A DNA stretch of 64,000 nt from an uncultured Ruminococcus sp. (GTDB lineage: Bacteria > Bacillota > Clostridia > Oscillospirales > Ruminococcaceae), in contig NZ_CAMYUE010000005.1 in the NCBI RefSeq assembly GCF_947301925.1, positions 1 through 64,000 of the forward strand, read 5' to 3'. The position numbers and the translations under genes were made by a program. Numbering within the stretch: the stretch's first letter is position 1; each line of letters opens with the position of its first letter. Positions 53,366 to 61,670 of the stretch are shown here, one piece after another. The notes beneath the pieces were generated by a model. The model saw only the letters and a list, made by a program, of their open reading frames with translations, ran no database searches and was not told where the DNA came from.

Positions 53366-53825
53366 TAAGGAACGGAGCTTTCTCAGGTTCCGTGAAAGAC
53401 CGTTTACCGCACTTGCAGTAACGGCGGCAAGCCTGTTCTGCCAGTGGCTCAACTGGTTCGTATATGAAAAGATAAACTACGCATGGGGCATCACTCTGGT
53501 GACGCCCCTCGTGCTATGTATGATGTATCATTTCGTACAGCTGGACAGCGGACAGGAGGGAAGCTTTTCAGGGCGTTTCCTGTTCATATTCGCTGTGGCA
53601 GTCCCGCTGATGTCAGGTATAATACTGACAGTGATAATGCTGCTGGCGGCTCCCGAAATAAGCGTGTTCTCTCCCGACGCTGAGTACAGAGGCACGGTCA
53701 GGGAGACCATAGCCACATATGCGGGAAGATTTGTGTTCACCTCGCTGTATCTGCTGATTTTCGGGGTAATTGACGCACTGATACTTAAAAAACACGGGCA
53801 GGACAGCCGCAGAGAAAGGAAATGA
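53355..53825 (+). CDS. Membrane protein of four helices, unknown
   Basis: 156 residues from the ATG at 53355, which follows GAGGAC-GAGGAG inside the end of gyrA and overlaps it by 11 bases. Four predicted membrane helices. No family recognised. A two-gene tail of unknown genes, this and the next, separates gyrA from the second phosphoesterase. Confidence 0.65.
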   Translation: MRNDKERSFLRFRERPFTALAVTAASLFCQWLNWFVYEKINYAWGITLVTPLVLCMMYHFVQLDSGQEGSFSGRFLFIFAVAVPLMSGIILTVIMLLAAPEISVFSPDAEYRGTVRETIATYAGRFVFTSLYLLIFGVIDALILKKHGQDSRRERK

Positions 53826-53830
53826 TAGCT

Positions 53831-54109
53831 ATGGGCGGAGTTATAGAGCGTAAAAAGATGCACCCGAACAATATCATGTATGCGGGCTGGTCTCCTGCAC
53901 TGAATATGTATGTGATGAATACGCTTGAGAACGACAGCTTCATGTATTACAGCGATTATTATGAGATAGACGAGTATACCTACGAGCATTTCTGCGACGA
54001 GGGTTTTAAGCCTCAGCCCATAAGACTGCTGTTTTCGGGAAGTCCCCATAGAATACCCAAGGGCGAGGAGAGAAGGTTTCACGACCTGTTTTTTGGAGAG
54101 AGAAATTGA
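53831..54109 (+). CDS. Small soluble protein, unknown
   Basis: 92 residues from the ATG at 53831, ten bases after AAAGGA; an ATG at 53822 is only one base from that site. Tyr- and Met-rich, with no membrane segment. Its stop overlaps the TTG start of the next gene. No family recognised. Confidence 0.6.
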   Translation: MGGVIERKKMHPNNIMYAGWSPALNMYVMNTLENDSFMYYSDYYEIDEYTYEHFCDEGFKPQPIRLLFSGSPHRIPKGEERRFHDLFFGERN

Positions 54110-54906
54110 TATATATTATACTTTTAGTAGCAATTCTACTTGCCGTATATGCGGCAGCGGAGAACCTTTACATCCTCACGGTCAGGCGTGAGAAGCTGGG
54201 AAGCGGCATTAAGATAGCCCATCTTTCCGATCTCCACAGGCGGAGCTTCGGCAGTGACAACAGCAGGCTCATCAGCAGGGTGAGGGCTGAAAACCCCGAC
54301 CTTATCATTTTCAGCGGCGACCTTGTTTCCAGGGACACCGACAGCCTTGAAATCGCGAAGAAAACTCTCGATCAGCTCTGTGATATTGCTCCCGTATACA
54401 TGATATACGGCAACCACGAGCAGAGCATTTCCGCGGAAATGAAGCCTCAGCTGGAGGCTATGTTCGCTGAGACAAGGGCTGTGCTGCTGAGAAATCAGCA
54501 TACAACGGTGAGTATAAATGGCAGGGAACTGAAAATATACGGTCTCCTTGAAAATTACGGTGTGTACAAGAAAAACGGAGGCTACCGCGGTCTTGATTCC
54601 GTTACCTGTGCAGACCTTGAAAAGCTGCTGGGAAGCTGCCCCGATGGGGAGGTGCTGCTCATTGCCCATAATCCGTTCTTTGCAGAGGCCTATGCGGAAT
54701 GGGGAGCAAAGTACACCTTCAGCGGCCATGTACACGGCGGTATAGTAAGGCTTTTCGGAGTGGCCATGTTCTCTCCCGAGAGAAAAATGTTTCCCGCCTA
54801 TTCCAAGGGAGTATATACGAAAGGCAATATGAAGCTGCTGGTATCGGCAGGTCTGGGAAAGCTGAGGCTATTTGACCCCGCCGAGATAGTTATATACGAG
54901 ATCTAA
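54106..54906 (+). CDS. Metallophosphoesterase (YkuE-like)
   Basis: 266 residues. One N-terminal transmembrane helix (about 1-20), then a calcineurin-like domain with AHLSDLHRR, FSGDLVSRD, YGNHEQS and SGHVHGG. The start is TTG at 54106, five bases after GGAGAG and overlapping the previous stop. Related to the larger protein at 21435. Substrate unknown. Confidence 0.87.
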   Translation: MIYIILLVAILLAVYAAAENLYILTVRREKLGSGIKIAHLSDLHRRSFGSDNSRLISRVRAENPDLIIFSGDLVSRDTDSLEIAKKTLDQLCDIAPVYMIYGNHEQSISAEMKPQLEAMFAETRAVLLRNQHTTVSINGRELKIYGLLENYGVYKKNGGYRGLDSVTCADLEKLLGSCPDGEVLLIAHNPFFAEAYAEWGAKYTFSGHVHGGIVRLFGVAMFSPERKMFPAYSKGVYTKGNMKLLVSAGLGKLRLFDPAEIVIYEI

Positions 54907-55517
54907 GACTGAAATACGGCGAATATTATGAGAAGTACTCCTCCCGCCCATGAGAGATCATGCCGCAGGGAGGATATTTTTCTGCCTGTGAGGCCTCCCA
55001 GTATTATTGCGGCAGCTCCGCACAGAAGCGTGAACAGGGAAGCCGCTGCCGCCGACATACCGCTGCAGCCGCAGCTCAGACCCGTTGCGGCGGAATCAAA
55101 GGAGCTTGCCAGCGCCAGGGCGGCAGCCTCCCCTGCGGACAGTACCATGGAGCGGTCCGCATCTGCGGCGGTATCGTCTATGCAGAGCTTGACCATAAGG
55201 GGACTGCCCTTCATTTTCAGCAGCAGCTCCCCCTTGTCGGTGACGCGGCGGACAAGGCTGCGGAAAAGGCTTTTCGCTATGGTGGCTGCGCCGATGATTA
55301 TGAGGACCGCTTCTCCCGCGGTGCGGCACAGCTCCATGGGAAAAATATGGCTTATAATGTCGGAAAATGTCATGGAAATACCCAGCACCGCCGCAGATAT
55401 AAGGTCTATGAGCAGGGCGGACAGGAGCGGTATCCTTATGCCGCTGTTGCAGCAGGCCGCTGCCGCAAGGAATATGTCTATACTTACGATAAAGGAGATA
55501 AACAGCTCTTTCAGCAA
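54903..55517 (-). CDS. YtaF/MntP-type membrane protein
   Basis: 204 residues with six predicted membrane helices. Two related Ser-Asp motifs (FIVSIDIFLAAAA and LALASSFDSAATGLSCG) match the internal duplication of the YtaF/MntP family of cation-efflux-like proteins. YtaF is linked to sporulation in Bacillus. The gene converges on the phosphoesterase and overlaps its stop by four bases. Confidence 0.78.
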   Translation of the reverse strand: MLKELFISFIVSIDIFLAAAACCNSGIRIPLLSALLIDLISAAVLGISMTFSDIISHIFPMELCRTAGEAVLIIIGAATIAKSLFRSLVRRVTDKGELLLKMKGSPLMVKLCIDDTAADADRSMVLSAGEAAALALASSFDSAATGLSCGCSGMSAAAASLFTLLCGAAAIILGGLTGRKISSLRHDLSWAGGVLLIIFAVFQS

Positions 55518-55925
55518 AACACCACACCTCCGCTGTATAATATGCAGATATTGCGGAAACTGTGAATTTTCGGGAAAATTTTATTTTGCCTGTTGCTTTA
55601 TCATGAAATGTATGATATAATGAATGCAAAAGCATTCATTATAAATTATTTTAATGTCCTTGCAGATACGCAGATCAAAGATCTGCTTCCTGCAATCGGA
55701 CAATTATATCATAACGCTTCGCTTATATGATATAATATATAAAATTTATGCAGAACAGGAGATGAGAATAGAGATGGACGGTGCCCCTGACGGCAGTAAT
55801 CCTGATAATTACGGAATAGACTCCGCTGAATATATGATTTCAAGGCATGGTCTGCACTATCGTTTGTGTTAGGCTGTGCCTTTATGAGGTTATGGAGAAA
55901 AAATATATTAAACGGAGGATATGAA
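55518..55925. other. Intergenic region with palindromes and a candidate promoter
   Basis: AATGAATGC and GCATTCATT (55620-55641) and GCAGATC and GATCTGC (near 55669-55684) form two short hairpins. A TATAAT at about 55731-55736 could drive the CorC-type gene with a leader of about 190 bases. A 32-codon ATG-TAG frame at 55773-55871 is present in the leader but lacks an optimal ribosome-binding site. No RNA gene is recognised. Confidence 0.4.
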
Positions 55926-57251
55926 ATGATAGGGCAGATAATTCTGCAGATTATACTTATTGCGCTGAACGCGGTCTTTGCCTGTGCGGAGGTCGCTGTT
56001 ATTTCCACAAATGATATGCGCATTGAAAAGCTTGCCGCAAGCGGCAGCAAAAAAGCGGTAAGGCTGAAAAAGCTGACGGACAGCCCCACCCGCTTCCTTG
56101 CCACTATACAGGTGGCCATCACCCTTGCAGGCTTTATCGGAGCGGCCTTTGCCGCAGACAGCTTTTCGGAATACCTTGTGTCCGCTATCTCAAAGACGGG
56201 CACAGGCATACCGTCGGCAGTGATAAAAAAGGCATCGGTAGTTGTTATAACGCTGATACTCTCATATTTCACCCTTGTTTTCGGCGAGCTCATACCAAAA
56301 CGCGCCGCAATGAAGGATCCCGAGAAGATAGCCCTTGCCATGAGCGGAGCCATCAACTTTGTGTCAAAGCTCTTTGCGCCTATGGTATGGCTGCTGAACG
56401 CTTCCGCAAACGGCATACTCAGACTTATGGGCATTGATCCCGAGAGCGACGATGATACCGTCACCGAGGAGGAGATCCTCATGATGTCCGATGCAGGCGC
56501 CGAAAAGGGTACTATCGACGAGGACGAGAACCGCATTATCAAAAACGTTTTCGCCTTCGACGATATGACGGCAGAACAGGTATGCACCCACAGAACAGAC
56601 GTTGATGTGCTGTGGAGCGCCGACGATATCAGCGTGTGGGAGGAGACTATCCACCGCACCCGTCATTCCGCCTTCCCCGTATGCGGTGAGAGCGTGGATA
56701 ACGTCATCGGAGTCCTCAACGCAAAGGACTATTTCCGCCTTGAGGACAAGAGCAGGGACAATATCATGGCTAACGCTGTCCGCGAGCCCTGCTTCGTCCA
56801 TGAGAATATGAAGGCTGACCGCCTCTTCGACCAGATGAAGCAGAGAGGCGCAGACCACTTCGCCGTAGTAGTTGACGAATACGGCGGCATGAGCGGTATC
56901 ATCACCATTACCGACCTCGTTGAGGAGCTGGTGGGCGATTTTGCCGACGACCCCGAGGACGAGCCTGCTGCAAGGCTTGAAAAGACAGGGGATAACGTCT
57001 GGACAGTTCCCGGCATAACCTCTCTCAGCGATGTCTGCGAGGAGCTTGAAGTCACGCTTCCTGCGGATAAGTACGAGACCTTCGGCGGCTACGTCATAGC
57101 CGAGCTGGGGGAGATACCCAAGGACGGCTCGCAGCTCACTCTCGAAGCGGGAGGGCTTAAAATAGACATTCTTGAGGTAAGACATCACCGCATCGAGGTC
57201 TGTCGTGTTGAAAAGAACTCAATAGCCGGAGAAAATGACGGAGAAGACTGA
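55926..57251 (+). CDS. HlyC/CorC family transporter (CNNM/UPF0053-type)
   Basis: 441 residues from ATG 55926, seven bases after CGGAGG. The CNNM domain has three or four membrane helices (residues 1-180, with TLVFGELIPKRAAM as a signature), followed by two CBS domains (about 200-330) and a CorC-HlyC domain (about 345-425). It probably exports Mg2+ or Co2+, with CBS domains sensing nucleotide or metal. Confidence 0.9.
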   Translation: MIGQIILQIILIALNAVFACAEVAVISTNDMRIEKLAASGSKKAVRLKKLTDSPTRFLATIQVAITLAGFIGAAFAADSFSEYLVSAISKTGTGIPSAVIKKASVVVITLILSYFTLVFGELIPKRAAMKDPEKIALAMSGAINFVSKLFAPMVWLLNASANGILRLMGIDPESDDDTVTEEEILMMSDAGAEKGTIDEDENRIIKNVFAFDDMTAEQVCTHRTDVDVLWSADDISVWEETIHRTRHSAFPVCGESVDNVIGVLNAKDYFRLEDKSRDNIMANAVREPCFVHENMKADRLFDQMKQRGADHFAVVVDEYGGMSGIITITDLVEELVGDFADDPEDEPAARLEKTGDNVWTVPGITSLSDVCEELEVTLPADKYETFGGYVIAELGEIPKDGSQLTLEAGGLKIDILEVRHHRIEVCRVEKNSIAGENDGED

Positions 57252-57289
57252 AACAGTGCTCTGTTTTTGTAAAAATTTGGCTCGTTCTA

Positions 57290-57317
57290 TTGACTTTCGG
57301 GCTGAATATGATATAAT
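57290..57317 (+). promoter_or_regulatory. Promoter of the TIM-barrel/nrdR operon
   Basis: TTGACT (57290-57295), 16-bp spacer, TATAAT (57312-57317), 36 bases before the TTG start. Confidence 0.6.
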
Positions 57318-57352
57318 AATCTTGTATCAGATTTGCGCGAGGAGGGGTATCA

Positions 57353-58156
57353 TTGATAGCAGGTGTTTCTACAGCTTGCCTGTATCCCAAGCCCCTTGAG
57401 GAAGCCATTTACGATCTTGCGGTCAACGGCGTTTCCTGCACCGAGGTATTCATCAATACCCATTCCGAGCTGAAAAAGAGTTTCGCTCACGGCGTGGCCA
57501 ACCTGCTCAGGAGATTTGATGTGAAATGCCCGTCTGTACACCCGTTCACCTGCGAGATAGAACCCCAGATGTTTTTCTCGGAGTACGAGCGCAGAGTGAA
57601 CGATATGCTGGAATATTACAAGCTTTACTTTCGCTTCATGAATATAGTGGGAGCCGATATTTTCGTTTTCCACGGAGGAAAACCCTCGTCGGTGTGCACT
57701 CCCGAGCTCTACTGCGAAAGATTCTCAAAGCTCTACCGCCTCGGAAAGGAATTCGGGGTAACTGTGGCTATAGAGAACGTTTCAAGATGCAGGAGCGGCT
57801 CATCTGCCTTCATCAAGGAGATAAAGGCCATGCTGGGCAGTGAATTCGCCTTTGTGCTGGATACCAAGCAGGCTGTGCGCTCCAATGAGAACCCCATGAG
57901 GTTCCTTGATATCGCAGGAGATAAGACGGTCCATGTGCATATCAGCGATTCCGGAGAGATGGGCGACTGTCTACTCATAGGAAAGGGCAGATTCGATTTC
58001 AGGAAGTTCTTCGACAAGCTGGCAGGCTATAACCCCGGATGCAGCGTCATACTTGAGTTGTACAGAAGCGGCTGGAGCGGCATAAGCGATCTTGTTTCAG
58101 GCTATAATATTCTGACCAGAATGACTGAGTCTTACGGCGGGGAGCAGAAGCTATGA
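57353..58156 (+). CDS. Sugar phosphate isomerase/epimerase-like TIM-barrel protein
   Basis: 267 residues with the AP-endonuclease-2/xylose-isomerase-like fold (VFHGGKP, IENVSRC, FVLDTKQA, HVHISDSG). The start is TTG at 57353, preceded by GAGGAGGGG. Substrate unknown; the fold holds sugar isomerases and DNA-repair nucleases alike, and no clear metal ligand set decides between them. Its last bases overlap the nrdR start (ATGA). Confidence 0.75.
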   Translation: MIAGVSTACLYPKPLEEAIYDLAVNGVSCTEVFINTHSELKKSFAHGVANLLRRFDVKCPSVHPFTCEIEPQMFFSEYERRVNDMLEYYKLYFRFMNIVGADIFVFHGGKPSSVCTPELYCERFSKLYRLGKEFGVTVAIENVSRCRSGSSAFIKEIKAMLGSEFAFVLDTKQAVRSNENPMRFLDIAGDKTVHVHISDSGEMGDCLLIGKGRFDFRKFFDKLAGYNPGCSVILELYRSGWSGISDLVSGYNILTRMTESYGGEQKL

Positions 58157-58644
58157 AGTGTCCTTACTGCGGATATGAAGATATCAAGGTTATAGATTCG
58201 CGTCCTGTCGACGACAAGACAAGACGCAGGCGAGAGTGTTCGAGATGCGGCGAGAGATTCACCACCTACGAGGCTGTTGAGGTACCGCTGCTCATGGTGG
58301 AGAAGAGGGACGGAAGCGTCCAGCTCTTCGACAAGACAAAGCTTATAAACGGCATAGTCTCGGCAATAAAAAAGAGACCCGTCTCCGCAGAGAAGGTCAC
58401 AGAGATCGCAAACTATGTGGAGAATTATTACGCCAATGCACTGAGAACAGTTGCAAGGTCAACGGAGATAGGAGAGCTGGTCCTTGAAAAGCTCAGGGAT
58501 ATAGATCCTATATCATATATCAGATTTGCGTCCGTGTACAAGGATTTCACGGATATAGACAGCTTCGTTGCGGCTATAAGCGAATTTGACGGAAACAAAC
58601 CAAAAACGGAAGATGATTCCGAAAATAATAATACGGAGGTATGA
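58153..58644 (+). CDS. nrdR: Transcriptional repressor NrdR
   Basis: 163 residues. N-terminal zinc ribbon (CPYCGYEDIKV and CSRCGERF) followed by the ATP-cone (about 45-135, VEKRDGSVQLFDKTKL). It represses ribonucleotide reductase genes in response to dATP/ATP. The start overlaps the previous stop. Confidence 0.96.
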   Translation: MKCPYCGYEDIKVIDSRPVDDKTRRRRECSRCGERFTTYEAVEVPLLMVEKRDGSVQLFDKTKLINGIVSAIKKRPVSAEKVTEIANYVENYYANALRTVARSTEIGELVLEKLRDIDPISYIRFASVYKDFTDIDSFVAAISEFDGNKPKTEDDSENNNTEV

Positions 58645-58647
58645 AAC

Positions 58648-59013
58648 ATGGAATTTCTTGAGCAGTTTAATGATGTGAATACGGAGCAGACATTTGTTCC
58701 AAATGAGGTAGAGAAGCACAAGGTGCTTGCAATTCTTTCCTATATTCCTCCCCTTTTCTTCCTGCCTATAATAGGTGACAAGAATTCTACCTACTGCAAG
58801 TTCCACGCAAATCAGTCGTTTACCTGGTTCCTGTTAGTCTTAGTTGTCAGCATAGTAAGGATCATACTCGCATTTATCCCTGTTCTCGGAGCACTCCTCG
58901 GATATGCCCTCTCACTTCTGCTGGTAGCTATCTTTGTAGTGTACATGATAGGCGCAGGCAAGGGCAAGGCATACAGATTACCCTTTATAGGAAGTCTTAT
59001 CAACCTTTTCTGA
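58648..59013 (+). CDS. DUF4870-like membrane protein
   Basis: 121 residues. Two or three predicted membrane helices with the segment FHANQSFTWFLLVLV, which resembles the DUF4870/Tic20-like family (short helices after an FxxxQ motif). It follows nrdR by three bases and is probably co-transcribed. Role unknown. Confidence 0.72.
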   Translation: MEFLEQFNDVNTEQTFVPNEVEKHKVLAILSYIPPLFFLPIIGDKNSTYCKFHANQSFTWFLLVLVVSIVRIILAFIPVLGALLGYALSLLLVAIFVVYMIGAGKGKAYRLPFIGSLINLF

Positions 59014-59014
59014 T

Positions 59015-59422
59015 CTAACACACAGGCATTCTGATACTGCCGCTGTCCTCGCTGTATACCATCGAGGCGACGGCAGTATTGTCGCATACAAGCAGCTCTG
59101 CCAGCATTTTCTTGCTATCGGGGCTGTAATTCTTTATAGCATATGTGAAAAGTTTTGCGTTCCTCCCCGCGTATCTGCGCAGGGGAAGTCCCTGTCTGTC
59201 CTGAATGAGGGCATACTCCTCATATAGCTCGGAAAATTCCGAGGGTATGGTGACGGCTCTTTCGGATATCTCCTCTACCTCCCAGCCGTGGGAGGCGAAG
59301 TAGTCTATGCGCTGAGAGCGTTCTCCCGCAGCTATGACGGCTTCGGAAATATCCTTCCTGCTGCCGCAGGCAGTAAGGGCAAAGGCGGCAGCGGCAATGA
59401 ACATGAATGTAAGCTTTTTCAT
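59015..59422 (-). CDS. DUF4830-like lipoprotein
   Basis: 135 residues. Lipoprotein signal ends at Cys19 (AAFALTAC). The domain GWEVEEISERAVTIPSEF, YEEYALIQDRQGLPLRRYAG and FTYAIKNYS is consistent with DUF4830. Transcribed toward the DUF4870-like gene. Function unknown; a TATC-rich leader precedes it. Confidence 0.68.
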   Translation of the reverse strand: MKKLTFMFIAAAAFALTACGSRKDISEAVIAAGERSQRIDYFASHGWEVEEISERAVTIPSEFSELYEEYALIQDRQGLPLRRYAGRNAKLFTYAIKNYSPDSKKMLAELLVCDNTAVASMVYSEDSGSIRMPVC

Positions 59423-59513
59423 ATATCTTCTCCTGTATGACAGAATAAGGGGAGCAATGCCCCTGATATATACTATTCTGTAACAGCGGCGGATTATTAC
59501 TGAAGGAGATAGT

Positions 59514-60299
59514 ATGGCTCAGGTCAGACTTGATAAATTCATTTCCGAGAGAACGGAGTATTCACGCAGTCAGATAAAGGAGCTTGCCGCAAAGGGCAGG
59601 ATATCCCTTGACGGCTGTCCCGTGAAGCGCAGCGATGTGAAGATAGACCCCGATACAGCCTCCGTAAGCGTATGCGGACAGGAGCTGAGGACGGAGCGTT
59701 TCCGCTATATACTGCTGAACAAGCCGCAGGGTTATGTGTGCTCTACCGACGACAGGGACGGCGACACGGTCATGAAGCTCATACCCCCTGAAATGCGCAC
59801 AAAGGGTATGTTCCCCGCAGGAAGACTGGACAAGGACAGTATGGGCGCACTGCTGCTCACCGACGACGGAGAGCTTGCTCACCGTATGCTCTCACCGCGC
59901 AGGCACATACCTAAAGTTTATATTGTGAAACTTGACAGACCATTTGAAAATAATTATGTTAACAAATTTAGTGAGGGGCTTACGCTTGCAGACGGGGAAA
60001 CTTGTCTCCCCGCTCATGTAAAAAAGGCGGAAAACAGCGATAATCTGGCTTTTGTAGAGCTTCATGAGGGAAAGTATCATCAGGTGAAAAGAATGTTCGC
60101 TTCCGTGGGAAATCATGTAGAGGTACTTATGAGAGTTTCTCTCGGAGCACTTGTTTTGCCCGAAAAACTGGCAATAGGTCAGTGTATGGAATTATTGCAC
60201 AAAGATGTTGAAAACTTGTTCAAACCCCAGGATTTTGACCTCTTTTGCCATCGGTTTTCCGCTGTTTTTTCGGCAAATCTAATAAACAACCTTTTGTAA
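59514..60299 (+). CDS. RsuA-family rRNA pseudouridine synthase
   Basis: 261 residues. An S4 RNA-binding domain (1-60, RLDKFISERTEYSRSQIKELAAKGRISLDG) precedes the catalytic domain with AGRLDKDSMGALLLTDDGELAHR, in which the Asp of GRLDKD is catalytic. It isomerises one uridine in 16S or 23S rRNA; which one is not fixed by sequence. GAAGGAG precedes the ATG. Confidence 0.93.
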   Translation: MAQVRLDKFISERTEYSRSQIKELAAKGRISLDGCPVKRSDVKIDPDTASVSVCGQELRTERFRYILLNKPQGYVCSTDDRDGDTVMKLIPPEMRTKGMFPAGRLDKDSMGALLLTDDGELAHRMLSPRRHIPKVYIVKLDRPFENNYVNKFSEGLTLADGETCLPAHVKKAENSDNLAFVELHEGKYHQVKRMFASVGNHVEVLMRVSLGALVLPEKLAIGQCMELLHKDVENLFKPQDFDLFCHRFSAVFSANLINNLL

Positions 60300-60317
60300 C
60301 TTTGTCAATTTAGTAAC

Positions 60318-60346
60318 TTGAATTTTTTCGCAAAGTGTGGTATCAT
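60318..60346 (+). promoter_or_regulatory. Promoter of the MsmX-type ATPase gene
   Basis: TTGAAT (60318-60323), 17-bp spacer, TATCAT (60341-60346). Confidence 0.65.
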
Positions 60347-60413
60347 AGTATCATAGCTGATACTGTAAAAATAAATGATCGGCACTATATTTTGAACTGG
60401 AGGACTGGATTAA

Positions 60414-61544
60414 ATGGCAGGCTTAACACTTAAAGGCATTTATAAGAAATATCCGGGCGGAGTTGTAGCCGTTTCGGATGTTAATTTAGAGATAAGAGAT
60501 AAGGAGTTCATCGTTCTCGTTGGACCTTCCGGCTGCGGTAAGTCAACAACTCTCCGTATGATCGCCGGACTCGAGGAGATCTCTGAGGGTGAGCTTTACA
60601 TAGGCGACCGCCTTGTAAACGACATCGCTCCCAAGGACAGAGATATCGCGATGGTTTTCCAGAACTACGCTCTTTATCCTCATATGACAGTTTTCGATAA
60701 CATGGCATTCGGACTCAAGCTCCGTAAGGTTCCCAAGGCAGAGATCGAGAGAAAGGTTAACGAGGCTGCTAAGATCCTCGACCTTACACACCTCCTCGAC
60801 AGAAAGCCCAAGGCAATGTCAGGTGGTCAGAGACAGAGAGTTGCTCTCGGTCGTGCCATCGTACGTTCACCTAAGGTATTCCTCCTCGACGAGCCTCTCT
60901 CAAACCTCGACGCTAAGCTCCGTGCTCAGATGAGAACCGAGATCGCAAAGATCCACAAGAAGCTGGGTACTACTTTCATCTATGTAACTCATGACCAGAC
61001 AGAGGCTATGACAATGGGTGACAGAATCGTATGTATGAAGGACGGTTTCGTTCAGCAGATCGATACTCCCCAGAACCTCTATGAGAACCCTGTAAACAAG
61101 TTCGTTGCAGGCTTCCTCGGATCACCTCAGATGAACTTCATCGACGCTGAGCTGAAGGAAGAGTACGGCCAGTTCATCGTTGAATTCGGCGCAACAAACG
61201 GCAGAGGCAACAGATACCAGATCATCGTTCCCGAGTCCAAGGTAAATGAGGACCTGGGCAGCTACGTTGGCAAGGAGATCATCCTCGGCGTTCGTCCCGA
61301 GTCTATCCACGATGAGGAAATGTACCTCTCAAATGCTTCTACAGGCGTTATCGACGCAAATGTTGAAATTACAGAAATGATGGGTGCTGAGACATACCTC
61401 TACCTCCTTTGTGAAGGTATCCCGCTCACAGCACGAGTAAGCCCGAGATCAACAGCAAGACCCGGAGATGACATCAAGGTTGCTATTGATCCCAACAGGA
61501 TCCACATCTTTGATAAGGAAACTGAAAAGGCTATTGTCAACTGA
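60414..61544 (+). CDS. msmX: MsmX/UgpC-type multi-sugar ABC transporter ATPase
   Basis: 376 residues. Walker A GPSGCGKST, Q-loop, ABC signature MSGGQRQR, Walker B FLLDEPLSNLD and H-loop THDQTEAMT, then the C-terminal OB-type regulatory domain (PLTARVSPRS). In Firmicutes one such ATPase serves several CUT1 importers that lack their own. It is a lone gene, so the importer at 2746-6652, which has no ATPase, is a likely client; that is inference. Its codon use appears more biased to abundant codons than its neighbours. Confidence 0.94.
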   Translation: MAGLTLKGIYKKYPGGVVAVSDVNLEIRDKEFIVLVGPSGCGKSTTLRMIAGLEEISEGELYIGDRLVNDIAPKDRDIAMVFQNYALYPHMTVFDNMAFGLKLRKVPKAEIERKVNEAAKILDLTHLLDRKPKAMSGGQRQRVALGRAIVRSPKVFLLDEPLSNLDAKLRAQMRTEIAKIHKKLGTTFIYVTHDQTEAMTMGDRIVCMKDGFVQQIDTPQNLYENPVNKFVAGFLGSPQMNFIDAELKEEYGQFIVEFGATNGRGNRYQIIVPESKVNEDLGSYVGKEIILGVRPESIHDEEMYLSNASTGVIDANVEITEMMGAETYLYLLCEGIPLTARVSPRSTARPGDDIKVAIDPNRIHIFDKETEKAIVN

Positions 61545-61577
61545 TTAATTCTTTTCATATTTATCCTTTCTTTCTTG

Positions 61578-61641
61578 GTACACAGCGTCGGGAGACGTTG
61601 TGTACACGCAAATTACCGCAGTACTCTTACTGCGGTTTTTT
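61578..61641 (+). terminator. Double hairpin terminator after the ATPase gene
   Basis: GTACACAGCGTC and GACGTTGTGTAC (61578-61605) form one stem. ACCGCAGTA and TACTGCGGT followed by TTTTT (61615-61641) form an intrinsic terminator. Confidence 0.85.
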
Positions 61642-61670
61642 GCGTTTTATTATTACTACAGGAGGCAGAA

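Noticed and set aside
55773..55871. 32-codon ORF in the CorC leader
   Set aside because: The spacing to AGGAG is long, no family or membrane character is visible, and no coding bias is evident; kept only as a note.
59441..59482. ACAGAATA/TATTCTGT hairpin with an inner GGGG/CCCC stem upstream of the pseudouridine synthase
   Set aside because: No T-tract and no competing structure; it may be an ordinary terminator-like fold or a chance palindrome.
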